From: Holothuria scabra
Lineage: Eukaryota; Echinodermata; Holothuroidea; Aspidochirotida; Holothuriidae
DNA: 64,000 nucleotides
NCBI GenBank assembly: GCA_037179385.1
Contig: CM074187.1
Span: forward strand, 51,184,879-51,248,878
Direction: 5' to 3'
In this document: in pieces, positions 1-11,339 of the stretch
Position numbering within the stretch: position 1 is the first letter of the stretch
How the letters are laid out: every line of letters begins with the position of its first letter
Notes under the pieces: generated by a model
The model's input: only the letters and a program-made list of their open reading frames with translations
What the model was told of the DNA's origin: nothing
Databases searched by the model: none
Program-made: the position numbers and the translations under genes

Positions 1-501
1 TGATATGAGCAGATAAATTGTCACATTTTCAAGAATTTAGTGCACTTGTAGAAAGTTTTAAATTTATCACTTTCTAAATTTATTTAAGTTACCAAGTAAT
101 CTGGATCAACTGAGTCAACGGCATGACTTAAAGAATTACTTTATGCATACTGTAGAGCTGTGCAGCTTGATGATAACATGCAGTAAACAGAAAACTATCA
201 AAGTCTGTGGGTAGCACATTACTTCTTATTATCTAACCAGCTTGTCCTATAATTGATTTCTTCTTAGGCAATTAAATTGGTGTTATCCTTGTCTTTTACT
301 TCCCTTCAATCTTCACACTTAGAATTATCAACCATGCTGGGGATACATTCTTTTTCACAACAGACACATAATTAAACCTGACTACCAATGAACCACCCAC
401 ATTCTGGTTGTCTACGGTTTCTCTAAGGTTTTAAGTTTTACCCTCGGAACAGACTTGTAATTTTATAACAACACAAGTTCATTGTGAGAAGGAGCAGTCA
501 C

Positions 502-648
502 CTGGGTAATAACCCCAACACAGTGAGATCAAATGTGTGGAAATACTTGCCTTGGCGTGGGATGTATCGCCACCTCAAGACATCAGTCATCCCAAAGTTG
601 TTCTCAAATTGGATCATGAAGCATGTCCATACTGCATGATGTACTGTA
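502..648 (-). CDS. possible internal exon, unknown protein
   Basis: On the minus strand a 147-base segment is open in one frame for 48 codons. It lies between an AG at 650-649 and a CAG|GTGACT donor at 501-496. The translation has a plausible protein composition, with FENNFG, LRWRY and KYFHTFDL stretches. Its phase (one leftover base in, two out) fits the candidate exon at 975-1046. I do not recognise a domain. The polypyrimidine tract is weak, and another frame of the same segment hits a stop, so this could be chance. Confidence 0.22.
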
Positions 649-974
649 CTGTACAGTAAACACTAATGATGTATCAAACAAAAATGATGGTGAAATGTTT
701 GACATTTCAAGACTGTATGCAGTAAATAATTTCATGCTGCAGCTGTAGAAAATACAGGGTTATGAGCAATATCAAAAGTAATTATATAATTATATAAATT
801 TTATAAATATTATATTGTGAATAGTTATTTTTTTCCCAAAAAGAAATTGACATTATGTGCGGTGTGTGCTTCCTATTTTTTAAGCAAAATTTTACATGGA
901 TGGAATTCCATGGTGTAACAAAAGTTCTTCAAGGAACTAGGCCAAGCTTAATTCTGTGATGGTGAGACACTCAC

Positions 975-1046
975 CTAAAATACTGTACCATGTCAAAATC
1001 AATAGTGAAACTGCAGCTTGAGAGGCTCCAGGTGGCATGTTGTATG
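975..1046 (-). CDS. possible internal exon, unknown protein
   Basis: This minus-strand segment lies between an acceptor-like TTACAG and a strong TTTTAG|GTGAGT donor. It is open in two frames. One of them (containing SCSFTIDFDMVQYF) joins in phase to the candidate exon at 502-648. The strong donor is the best evidence, and the product is not recognised. Confidence 0.22.
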
Positions 1047-1390
1047 CTGTAATTACAATCTGTGCATACAACTTTCTCCTGCGTACCACTGTACCACTTT
1101 GTTACATCTTTACTCAGGCTAACACAACAAGTTCTATGCATAAAATTATACCCTTCACAGTCATGGTGTGGCTATTGCCCTCACACGCTTCAAAATTCAA
1201 GGCCTAGAGAATGACATTGACAGAACCAACAATGATACAAAGCAGGTCTGTTAAGCTAAAATACTGTAAAACTATAAAAGCACAATGGTGCCAACAGTGC
1301 CCCAAAAGCCCGAACTAATGAGGCTAAATGTGCACATTAGCAAGAACCATGGGTGAGTAAGAATGGAGAGAGAGCTGGGGGTTTACTCAC

Positions 1391-1433
1391 AAGTCAAAAT
1401 GTGTAGCATGCTGAACTTTATCTGACAGACCCC
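1391..1433 (-). CDS. possible short exon, unknown protein
   Basis: A minus-strand acceptor-like CTGTAG is followed by 43 bases and a GTGAGT donor. The phase can be joined to the candidate exon at 975-1046 in two different frames. It is too short to judge on its own. I list it because it would extend the weak minus-strand chain ending near 502. Confidence 0.12.
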
Positions 1434-1435
1434 TA

Positions 1436-3796
1436 CAGGTATACCTACTTTTCCTTGAATTCCTAGACAAAGACATGTTTATACTAGTGCAATTTGTGAG
1501 AGACATCTCTCAAAGCAGCTCATTGAGTTGGTTCATGAAATTCAACAAATTTTTCCAAACCTATTGAGTTTTCTTCACATGACAATGACAATTTATGGTT
1601 AATCTTAGACAATCCCTATACCTTACACACCAATAACTACTTTATGAGTGAGTGCTCAACGGTTCAAGTCAGTTTTCAAAAATTCGTGACCAGACACTTT
1701 TTCAAATTATGTACAAAACCGTTGCAAGTCAGGATACAAGAAAATTCAAAAGTTTAGCCATTTCTGTGACTTTTGGACTTGAAACTTGACTTGTTATGCT
1801 AACTATATGCATTGTTATGTGATAGTGAACCTTTGAGACTCTCATTAAGTTACTGATATTAACTCAATGAGCCTCTTAAACTCTGCACCACAGTCTATCC
1901 TTGCATCTAGGAACCCTCAAATATATTTTAGAAATTCCAAGGGGATGGGATTAACTGCAGTTTGAAAATTGAGATAGAAAACTGCTTTTGACTCTCTTCA
2001 CCTATGACAGAGACCAAGGGAGCTGGTCACAATTTACAGAAAACAAGTTTGTAATACATAGGTATGCAGTGAAGAATAGTTAGTTCATAGTTAGAGTTTT
2101 ACAGCAGTGAAGGATAGAAAATTTTTCCCTAAAAAACTATCACAGATCTCCAATACTATTCTTATTCTCGCACACCTGAAAAATGCACCTCCACCCTTAA
2201 ACAGGCAAGTAAAACTCTTTCACTGACATGCCTAATGCCTAACCTGGGCAACGCCCCCCCCCTCCCCTCGACCAACCCCCCAAAATGGAGTTATTTTTCT
2301 TGATACTGACCTTATGGCAGGAAACCATGATGAAGGACAACAGTAAATGTCAAGTTTATCCTTGCGAAAAGGATGTTATTCATGGAAGTCTGCAGCTATC
2401 ATACTTCATGTAAATATATAGACTACATGTCAGTGATGCAGATCATAAACAGTACTTGATCCTTTTCATGAATCAAGGTACAACTGAATTACAATATAAA
2501 GCCCTGGTTGACAAAATATCTGCCATACAGATCTTGAAATACAGTAATATATGTGACACAAATGGCAAAAAACCTCATCATAAAAACTAAACAAGAAATC
2601 ATCAAAATAACAGAGAACTCAGCTAGAGTACTAGACCTACTGTACAGTAGTGAAATGAGATGGTTCTACCAACTGAACAGTCTGGTTTCAATCTGCTCAA
2701 TAATTGGATTTTGAAACCAAACGTTGTGCACCTCACTGCCTGTTGTGTGCCAAAAGGTGCCAACCCATGACTTTACTGCCTTCTGGGCTTATGTAAAATA
2801 TTGTCTCCTTCATTTTCAAGGATATCAATAATACAAACCCACTTGGGTGCAGTGAGCATTATAATGTACCTGAAGATGAGATACTGTACTGTAGAAGGTT
2901 GTAAAAAGGAAAAATGTGGTAGCCTAGCCCACTCCCCATCCAAGCTGTATGAAAATGCTGGCTAGCCATACTGGAAAGCTGGAAAGTGGGCAAGGGCCTT
3001 TCGCAGAAAGATCTTTGGCGTATGGAAATGTACGCCAACAAATCTGGCGTACGGCGTACCCAGCTGCTACAGGGAATATTACAACAGCTGGCATACAATT
3101 GCAACAATTGGTTGTGGCGTATAATTCCGAACAACTCCACCTTGGCGTGATTCTTTGACGTATGGCAAATGTACTTTCCAGTGTGGCTTGCTAGCTCCCC
3201 AGCAGAGGCATTGCCAAGGGGGACCAGTGGGGCCGTTTCCCCCTGAAAAATCGTGTGCCCCCTCCCCCCCCCCCTCGCCCAACTGAGATTTGAGGTTTTC
3301 AAAAACAAAAGGTTTTCTGTAGTCAGAGTATGACTATGAATTTTTTTAGGATTGGTAATGTGCCAACCTATTGAAAGCCTGAACAAAGTTCATTGGACAG
3401 TTCGATCCACAGTTAACAGTAGTTCTGTGATTATGAAGTAGGCCTAGCCTAGGCCCCTAGGGCCTATTTGGAAACTGTGAAACTTTAATCACAATTAATA
3501 TACGACAGTGACAAAATAAATTTAACTTTCCTCACGGAAACACAAAATATTCAATTCAATTCAATTTATTTCTCATATGTACAACAATCATCATCCACAA
3601 ATTTTCATCCACTCTCAATGCTTATGCCGCAAAACTGGATTGTCTCGTTATTTCCTATGCCTAAAGCCCTAACGCATGTCAGAACTTACAGTTAAACGAT
3701 TTGAAGAAATGATCGTCTGCACCCGTTGCTGTTTGTGTAACTAACTGTACCCAAGGTCGTAATAAGTTTTATCACGAGAAAATTAGAGAATACAAA
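1436..3796. other. non-coding stretch with dispersed repeat pieces
   Basis: I see no supported gene. At 3195-3290 there is a fragment (AGGCATTGCCAAGGGGGACC, then a C-rich tract) of the kind shed by degraded hAT-type elements. The 175-residue minus-strand frame at 2859-3386 runs through this repeat and has no recognisable domain. The short AATTC-rich run at 3552-3570 looks like the end of a retroelement. Confidence 0.5.
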
Positions 3797-3801
3797 CTTA
3801 C

Positions 3802-3865
3802 CTGAGTCTCCTTCCCTTAAAACGCTAACAAAAACGATAAATATGGCCACTAATCCCACATCCAT
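3802..3865 (-). CDS. possible first coding exon with signal peptide
   Basis: On the minus strand an ATG at 3865-3863 opens 21 codons plus one base, then meets a consensus donor CTCAG|GTAAG. The peptide is a short acidic start, a hydrophobic core (VGLVAIFIVFVSVL) and a polar end (REGDS). That shape suits a cleaved signal peptide or membrane anchor. An in-frame TAA two codons upstream supports this ATG as the start. Downstream exons would lie at lower coordinates. The weak chain at 502-1433 could belong to it, but at least one linking exon is missing. The function is unknown. Confidence 0.35.
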
Positions 3866-4749
3866 GGCCTCTTAATGAATCCGGTCTACGAAAGTTGAAG
3901 TAAACTAATCAGGAACAGCACCTAATTCGACGAGTCCACAGAATATCTAAACTCCCGCTGCATGCAATTGCCCAGTTGTATTCGCTGTACGTACGTGCGT
4001 GTAGGTCGCGTCGCATAATACAGCAGATATCATTGTACAGAAGTTCCTTATCGGTACGGTTCGACCATTCACACAACAGGTCTGTGTGATATTACTTAGC
4101 TTCATGTATACAATGCAGTTACGCACAGTGCATACGTTGATTTGAAAGAGTCCCCAAGAAGTGAGGACGAACAATAGTATCAACATAACAATAGGTGGAG
4201 AGGTATTGTATTATACAATTATTTGGAACACTAAAGTTAGTCACCATTTCACCAGAGCCGCATGTTACTATTGAACACCGACAGTGAGTACAATATAAAA
4301 TCTGTCTAAATGAAAGTGATACTTTTTCGACTGGGAAAATCCGACTTCTGTGTACGATCGTAATACAATGTATAGGGCGGCTTCAAAAAAAAAAAAAAAA
4401 AATGATCAGGCATAAGACCTACCCTAGCAAATTTTCGCATTCCCCCAAACATTTGCCGAAGAAATAGACCTCCTTCATTGAGCGTACCCCAAAACTTTCT
4501 GAGGAGTCGCATTGTTTGAAAGTCGAGTATTGCCTTTGATGTTGAGGTAGGTAAAAACAACACTCGAGGGCGGGACCAAAAGGGGTACGTCCAGGGGCAA
4601 TATTGACGGCGCGTAGTAGCGTCCCCAGTAAGAACGTGTGGGAAGAGCTGCGGGAGAGAACCGGTGGCGGGAAGGAGAACTTGGAAAGGATGCACCACAA
4701 GTTTTGCATAGGCTAATAACGAAGTTTTAGCTGTTTAAATGCAGACAAC

Positions 4750-5200
4750 TCTCACCCCAACTTACTACTATTTTTAATATTAGTCCACATGAACACTCAA
4801 TCCAACGACACAGCTCTTTGATTGGCAGCATGTTCAAAAAGCACATGCAACGTCATATCACACAGGCATGTAGCCTTCTGTAATGAGATTGGCATTACAT
4901 ATATTAGGGTCTTGAGATTGTGTCTGAATGTGGGTGGGTTCCAGACAGTTGAGTGTGGGGTACACACGGTTCCAATTCTCCTAACCTACTTACTTAAAGG
5001 CAGATATTCATCACCCCAGAGAGTCCCAAGTCTCCCTATCTAGGCCTTCTTACTTACTTAAAGCTCCTCCTACACCTATCTAAAACTAATCTTTATCGAG
5101 ACACAATCCTAGTTTATTGCTTCAAGGAAGTTCAGGGCATATCTTAGTGCTCATACAAGTCCTTAACTAAAACCAGAACACTCTCATTGCATTTTGTGTT
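4750..5200. mobile_element. degraded pieces of the AAAGGGCC MITE family
   Basis: Segments such as GCTCTTTGATTGGCAGC at about 4812-4828 and the run near 4965-5010 match parts of the ~300-base MITE that is intact at 44549-44850 and 9440-9742. The pieces are scrambled and in both orientations. No terminal repeats remain that would set borders. Confidence 0.4.
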
Positions 5201-5249
5201 ATAATAAAGTGAAATACGTATAATAATATTTTGGCCATGTAAGTATTAT

Positions 5250-6185
5250 TTACATGTAAGGTGTTGTGAGGTGGTGAAAAAATGTCTGGTGCGATCCACT
5301 CGCCAACTTATTGTGGCGCTCGGTTTAACGCAGTCTTCACAAAACTACGGATGAAGACGGGTGCAAACGACCACATACTGACAAACTTGAGTTTTCTTTC
5401 GAACCTTGTTGTGCTGTATAGTGGTGAGGAGAATATGGAGTGCTTTCACTTACTTCACAGGCCCCTCCCCTTTTAACGGGCAAGAGCAACTAGGAAGCAG
5501 CTGACAACCCACGTGTATGACTTTTGCATGGAAACGCTGTTGATCTTTGCCCCAGAGTGTGCGCGGCTTGCCAATTGTGACATAACATGAAAGCACTGTG
5601 TAGAGATTATTAATACAGTTTATAAACTACGGTATGGGCTAGGCCCGTGAACTACCGAATTGTGTGCATGCAGAGCTTCGAATTGAGCCGCAAGGTTCCA
5701 ACTCACGACCTAACGACACAGAGAGTTTGGAACTTTGTGCACTGGGCTCATCAGTGGTATAACATTCAAGTATTGATGGACTTCTTTTAGAATATTTAAG
5801 GACAGGAGAATCTGCTTAAAGCATAGCAACAAGTATTGCACCAATATGCAAATAAACGCCTCGAAAAACCTGAAAAGGCGACACTCTTTCCCCTTTAACC
5901 TGCGGAAAACGGCTAAAACGTGACCTATTCCCCCTCCCCTCCCCCCCCAAAAAAAAATATGCTGTCTCTTGCTATCCCTCGTAGCCAAGCAAAATCTGAG
6001 ACGATACTCCTGTACGTGCTGTCCATTCGCACTTAAAAGGTTACAAAAATTGACTTCACATGATGTTGCATGCGATACACTAGATAACATCTGAGGCGGT
6101 ACTGAAATCATGCTCAAAAACTTTGCAAAGGGGAGGGAAACTCTCTCCTCCCTCCCTGTCATTCAGATCCCTCCCCAAGCCTGCA
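5250..6185. other. no gene seen
   Basis: The frames here (for example 5710-6162 on minus) have no recognisable domains or splice context. I see no tRNA or structured RNA. Confidence 0.45.
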
Positions 6186-6188
6186 ATC

Positions 6189-8168
6189 AGACCAGTGGCG
6201 TAGCTAGGATTTTTCCAGGGGGGCAAAGGTATGAAATTTCCCCAAAACTTTTCCCGGTCAATGTGTATGTATTTCATATAAAATATGCAAACTTACAAGT
6301 ATAACGACATTACATGTCATTTTGTAATATTACCTGCATTTTAATCTTAAAGTATAACATAGAGCAATCGGTAATAACAAAGAATATTATTTTGGTAAAC
6401 AATATCTGGTTTATTTGTATGTAATAAAGCAGTGGCGTACGGAGGATTTCTCTGAAGGGGGAGGGGCATGCAGTATGGTCTAAGGCGAGGGGTGTCCGGA
6501 TTTTTTTTGAAGTTTTCAAGGAGCCTACATGCAAAATGGTGCAAGATTTTCGACTTTGACAGGAACAGTCTTAAAAGTTGAATCGTGGTGGTTCATGAGG
6601 ATAAAACTGAAACTTTTGTGTCTTTACATGCACTCTTATGCCATTTATGACCTTACGAAGTAAAACTTGTCATTAAATTTGCACACTTTTAGAAGTCCAA
6701 ATAAAAGAGCATTGATCGGTATTTGTGGTTTTTGTTGCCCACAAAATGTTATTTTCTCATAAAGATTATCTAAGCGGAGCGCCACCATTGGTTGGCGCGG
6801 AGCGTATAGAAAATTTGGAAAAATCAGACCCCTTAGATGGCCGGAAATAGCATTTTCCATGCTAATACGAAGAATCTAACCAGTCGCTTTCTTCTTTTGT
6901 GGTTTGCAATAAAATGCTCACTTCAAAATATGTTCCCAAACTGCAAAGTGATCATAGAGTTAAGAGCTAATTTTACTCCAAATATGTAATTTTGCCCAAA
7001 AGACCGAGCGAAGCGCCATCATTGGTTGGCGCGAAGCGAAAAGAAAATTTCGAAAAATCAGACCCCTCAGATGGTCAAAATAGCGTATTTATGCTTGTAA
7101 AGAGAATCTAAAAATGAAGTCTTTTTATCGATGCCACCAGTGGAAAACAGAATCTACCTTTTTAAGTAAAAATTGGAATTTGACAGCATTTGCCTAGGTC
7201 TTTTTGTAGGAATTAAAAAAAAATTGGCATCACTGAAAGACCTTGCAGGGGCAATCCTTCCCCCTTTGAAAAATTTTGAAAAGTTGGGTGTCCTTATGAG
7301 CAATCTGGTGCCACATATGCTATCTTTTGAAGTAAAATCTGTGTTAATAAAGTTAGACTACGTATTTTTAAGAACAAAGAAAAAATGGCATCTGTGAGGG
7401 GGGCATGGCCCAATGGTCTCCCCTTCGCACGCCACTAAGGAGGCCTATTAGTGGCTCGATCACACAGGATATCCTGTGATAAAAGCAGTCTGTTATGTGT
7501 AGAAGGCTACAAGGTACTCATTGTCCATTTATTGTTACACTCAAAGTGAGCAGAAAGCTATTTTCCCTAACTAGCTTGTAAGTCTCCAAGGAAAAGGCTA
7601 AGTAACAAAATCTAAGTGTGCCAACGGATCCCGTTAATTCTAATTTCTAGATTAACTTTAAGTTTATCGTTGGCCATGGATTGTTTCAGCCCAATCCATC
7701 GTTATGTACACAGAGTAAAATCGTACAGCTACTGCTAGCTTGTAGAAGAACATTACAACCATGGGGGTCTTCGCTAGTGACTTGTCAGTTTTCACATTCT
7801 TTTACTGATGAATTCCCAAAGTATCACCTGAATAACAGCTTCCTGTGCACTGAACTGCACTGATCATAACCCCCGTGCGTATACAAGCACAAGAGAACAT
7901 TCAATCTGCTACGCGACGAGGACATTTCTGTGGAACGCGAATTGGGCCGGTTCATGCGACACTGACGAAATCTGAGTTAATTTGTTGCACGAAAATACGA
8001 ATTATGTATGAGAAATATCTCACAATTTCTTATTCTAACAAAAATTTTGAGAAATTTTTGTAATAATAAGAAGATTCATCAAATTTCTCCATTTTCATCA
8101 AATTTCCCCAAAAATTTTTCCAGGGGGCAACTTGCCCCCCTCCCCCCCCCCCAGTAGCTACGCTACTG
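6189..8168. mobile_element. hAT-like element (outer), nested insertion inside
   Basis: The left end at about 6189 reads CAGTGGCGTAGCTAGGATTT. The right end at about 8150-8168 is its inverted counterpart (CAGTAGCTACGCTACTG), both next to G/C-rich runs. CAGTGGCGTAGC-type ends are typical of hAT elements. No transposase frame survives, so it is non-autonomous or decayed. A related element is nested at 6430-7437. I could not confirm a clean 8-base target duplication. Confidence 0.5.
6430..7437. mobile_element. nested hAT-like non-autonomous element
   Basis: The left end CAGTGGCGTACGGAGG at 6430 and the right end CCTTCGCACGCCACT near 7437 are imperfect inverted repeats. The interior has two copies of a segment around TTGGTTGGCGCGGAGCG (6787) and TTGGTTGGCGCGAAGCG (7021), about 235 bases apart. 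Related motifs occur at 13795, 46665, 47065 and 47459. The element has no coding potential. Confidence 0.5.
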
Positions 8169-8289
8169 AATCAGACTCTGCAGACTGTCCTACGTCAGTT
8201 TACCTTTGGTCGGGAGGTAAGAAATTCGAGTCCTGGCCGGGTCGTAACGAAGACCTCATAAAATGGAAAGTACTGCCATAATATTGTGC

Positions 8290-8750
8290 TTGGTTATTTA
8301 GCTTCCTCTGATTTGCAAGGAATGCTTTGTTTTCCCGTTGTTCTAAAGGCATTGTGTTGACATTGACGTTAATATGAATTGACCTCCCTGTGGGGAATGC
8401 AAAGTTTGTAATATTCTCATTCCCCTTACGCAACTACATTATGGTAATATGGGATCGTTGAGGTGAAAATAGGCTTGTAAGTTTAGAGAAAAACAAGACT
8501 GTCCATTAGTGTGAGGATATGATGTCATATGTGCTTGCTTAGTGCACTTTTTGTTGAAATTGTGACAACTTTACTTGTTCATATCTTGACAACCACACAT
8601 CAGATTCCAATACAAATTGCACCTTAACGTTTAGAATATTTACCTGTAATATATCAAAACTTGGTGTGACCTTAAACCCTTCTTTTAAGTTCCACACTTT
8701 CTTCTTCAAATTCTCCGTGATGCCGCTTGTTGTTACACCATCATGTAAAT
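8290..8750 (-). repeat. dispersed repeat D, minus-orientation copy
   Basis: This matches in inverted orientation the segment around 54650-55200. Shared landmarks include ATATGATGTCATATGTGCTT at 8518 against its complement near 54818, and the GGAATGCTTTGTTT region. No terminal repeats or coding frame were recognised, so the class is unknown. Confidence 0.55.
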
Positions 8751-8751
8751 T

Positions 8752-8815
8752 TAAGGCCCAGTTCTCTCATACCAAACAGTACCAATTCTTCTAACCTTCT
8801 TACTAAACCCCCTTC
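8752..8815 (-). mobile_element. AAAGGGCC MITE, end fragment
   Basis: The inverted 3' end of the MITE family (TAAGGCCCAGTTCTCTCATA onwards) is all that remains, directly upstream of the multimer at 8884-9796. Confidence 0.5.
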
Positions 8816-8883
8816 CACTCTGAAATTCATCCCAATCTGATTCATTCCAATCTTTCATGAAACTGAAAGCATATCTTACATTA

Positions 8884-9137
8884 AAGGACCTGTCCTCTCC
8901 TTCAGACTACAATTTTTAAAGTAGTCCACAAAAATTCCCTGTTGGCTCAGCCTACTCTTTGAATTGACAGCCAGTTTAAACAATCCAGAGTACCAAAGCT
9001 CATGTTACACAGTATGAGCTGTACTGAGAGCGTTTTGTTTATACACATTGGGCTTTTCTATACTCACACTGAAGCAACAGTCTTAAACTCAGATTGTGCC
9101 CGCGTGAGGTTGAAATTAAAAAATAGGTGGGAGGGGT
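8884..9137 (+). mobile_element. AAAGGGCC MITE, 3'-truncated copy
   Basis: It starts with AAAGGACCTGTCCTCTCC and follows the family body (TTGGCTCAG, a GATTGACAG-like stretch, AACAATCCAGAGTACC). It runs straight into the next copy at 9138 without its own 3' end. Confidence 0.55.
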
Positions 9138-9440
9138 TTAAAGGCAGTCATTCGTCACCCCAAACTACAGTTTCAGTATACATATATCAAAACTCTCAAT
9201 TGGTACAGCTCTTTGATTGGCATTATATTTAAACAATGCATCATAGCTAAATTATACAGCATGGGCACTTAGAGTGTCTTGATTACACATTATGGACTTG
9301 TATGGCCACTGGGACAAGCCATGAAGCAATAAACTAGGATTGTGCCTGGTTAAACATGAGTTTTTAGTTTTGTGGGAGGGGCTAGAAGTAAGTAGGTTGG
9401 GAAAATTGGAACTGTTTGGGATGATGAAAATGTGCCTTTA
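9138..9440 (+). mobile_element. AAAGGGCC MITE, complete copy
   Basis: This is a full family member of about 300 bases. It opens with TTTAAAGGCAG and CACCCCAAACTAC, and closes with CTGTTTGGGATGA and GTGCCTTTAA. Its last bases double as the first bases of the next copy. Confidence 0.6.
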
Positions 9441-9742
9441 AAGGGCCAAACCTCTCAACCCAAACTACAATTTTGACACAGGGGTACCAAAATTCTCAAT
9501 TGGCTCAGCTCTTTGATTGACATCTATTTCAAACAATGCAGAGTACCAAAGCATATATTACACGGCATGAACGGTACTGAGAGTGTTTTGATTATATATA
9601 TTGAGTTTGTCTTTACTCACCTTGAATTAATAAACAGAGATTGTATCGAAATGAGCATGAATTTCAGGCAATTGTGGGAGGGGCTTCAGTAAGAAGGTTA
9701 GTAGAATTGGCACTGTTTGGGGAGAGAGAATTGGGCCTTTAA
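9440..9742 (+). mobile_element. AAAGGGCC MITE, complete copy
   Basis: It opens with AAAGGGCCAAACCTCTCA and closes with TGTTTGGGGAGAGAGAATTG then GGCCTTTAA, so the ends are inverted repeats. A duplicated 3' end follows at about 9745-9796. It has no coding capacity. Confidence 0.65.
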
Positions 9743-9799
9743 AAGTAAGAAAGGAGAATTTGTACTGTTTTGGGTGAGAGAATTGGGCCTTTAAATAAT

Positions 9800-11160
9800 A
9801 TTGCTACTCAATTTTGTTTAAATATATCCTTCGGTTTAATCAAAAACGGAAATGGAACAGTGTTTGACACGTACAGTGGTTATCTTTTTCCTCAGGCTAG
9901 TCTTAAGAAGTAAAACTGAAAAACGAGTACTAGGCATGTGGCCCCTCGTCTATCACAGCAAATTACACGTGACCCACCGCTAGGAAAGGTTGGACAACCG
10001 TGGCTTCATCTAAAATGAAATTGGTAAAACTGCAATCACCCTCCTTCTAAGCCTATGCCATAATTCGACTACAATGCAGCTCCCATACACTGTGTGGGCT
10101 TAGCCACTTTAATTTTGCCACAAGAATTTCACATCCGTGTTTGCCGCCCACACGAATGTAAGAAAACTACCTTCGCACGGATTTGGGTATATTAGGCCTA
10201 TTCAGCCTGCTTCTTGTCAGCCGTGAACATTTGTATATGACAATTTCTCTTTCGTCATCACTACCTCCAGAGTATAGTGCAGTTGTAAGAATAAAATATA
10301 GTAGTTAAATGCGTCATCACGATTCTTCGGCAGTAGTATTATCCAAATGAGACGCGTTAGTAGGCTCAGCTTACGTCTTACGGATTTTTGAAACACTCTC
10401 AGTCTAACTGGTCTGATGCGATTCAGTGTCACGTGGTTTTAAGTCAATAAGATCCTCAAGATCAAAAATATGAAAACAGATCGCTGGAGGGTGTTTTCAG
10501 GTCTGGTCAATTTTCCTCGCATCTCTTGATAACCTTATGGCAGAGCGACTTCTGCAATTGGGTTATTAAAGAAAGGGGCCAATTTATTGCATTTACGGTG
10601 GTATGATATTCTAATGGAGACCCGGAGACAAATCCAATACGAATTTAGTTAATTGGAAGATAAGTTTATAAACAGCAAATAAGATTTTCGAACCATTCAG
10701 GCAGCATTGCTGCTTAACCTTAATCTTTTAAGTATTGATGGAAGGAAGATAATTGGAGTAATAATACACCCCAGTGCTTGCATTATACTTCAACATTATC
10801 CATGCAGGAAGTACATAGGGTCCTATTAGCAAACCCACGATTTGGTCAGTGGGTGGGGAAGCGGGTCACGCATACCCCAGATTCACTGGGAAAGAGTTCT
10901 TCCAGCCGTGAGGATTGCATATGAAGAGACGGGGAGTCATGTGAGAATATTTTCTCAAAAAAATATGAAAAGGGGAATTTATTTTTCGCGTTTAGGTCAT
11001 CAGCCTATCACCCTGTCGTACACGGCTACCTGCTGCATGTGCAATAACTCGGTCGGAAAATACTATATAGGACAGTTCTGACAGAATCCTGCTGTCGGTA
11101 GACCTATTTGTAACCGTACGATACAATAAAAGAATTCCCTTTAAGATCTAAGATCTAAAA
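9800..11160. other. no gene seen
   Basis: The minus frame at 10217-10432 is rich in R, L and W and very faintly recalls the start of a Harbinger-type transposase. It lacks any catalytic motif, and I do not call it. Confidence 0.4.
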
Positions 11161-11169
11161 CAAGTAATT

Positions 11170-11335
11170 ACAAAAATGAAGCTTTTATTAGAAAAAAAGG
11201 AATTCATGACAGAAAAGTTGGGAAAGCCACACTGTCTGACTGTAGTTGATCGATGTCACAAATGGCAAATTTCAGAATTTTTCCCTTTTTTGAGCAAGGG
11301 GCGATCGCCCCTGTCCCCTGTAGCTACGCCACCGT
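11170..11335. mobile_element. hAT-like element, right-end fragment
   Basis: The fragment ends in CCCCTGTAGCTACGCCAC, the complement of the CAGTGGCGTAGC-type end. Its body (AAAGTTGGGAAAGCC, CACAAATGGCAAATTTC) matches the right part of the element at 46455-47273. The left half was not found. Confidence 0.5.
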
Positions 11336-11339
11336 CACC

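Noticed and set aside
2859..3386. 175-codon minus-strand frame
   Set aside because: It crosses repeat debris and a C-rich run, with no domain and no splice or start support.
4306..4709. Overlapping minus frames near a CpG-richer patch
   Set aside because: There is no recognisable domain. One frame includes a poly-A-derived phenylalanine run.
10217..10432. Possible Harbinger transposase N-terminal remnant on the minus strand
   Set aside because: The resemblance is limited to scattered R, W and L residues, with no catalytic motif and no terminal repeats nearby.
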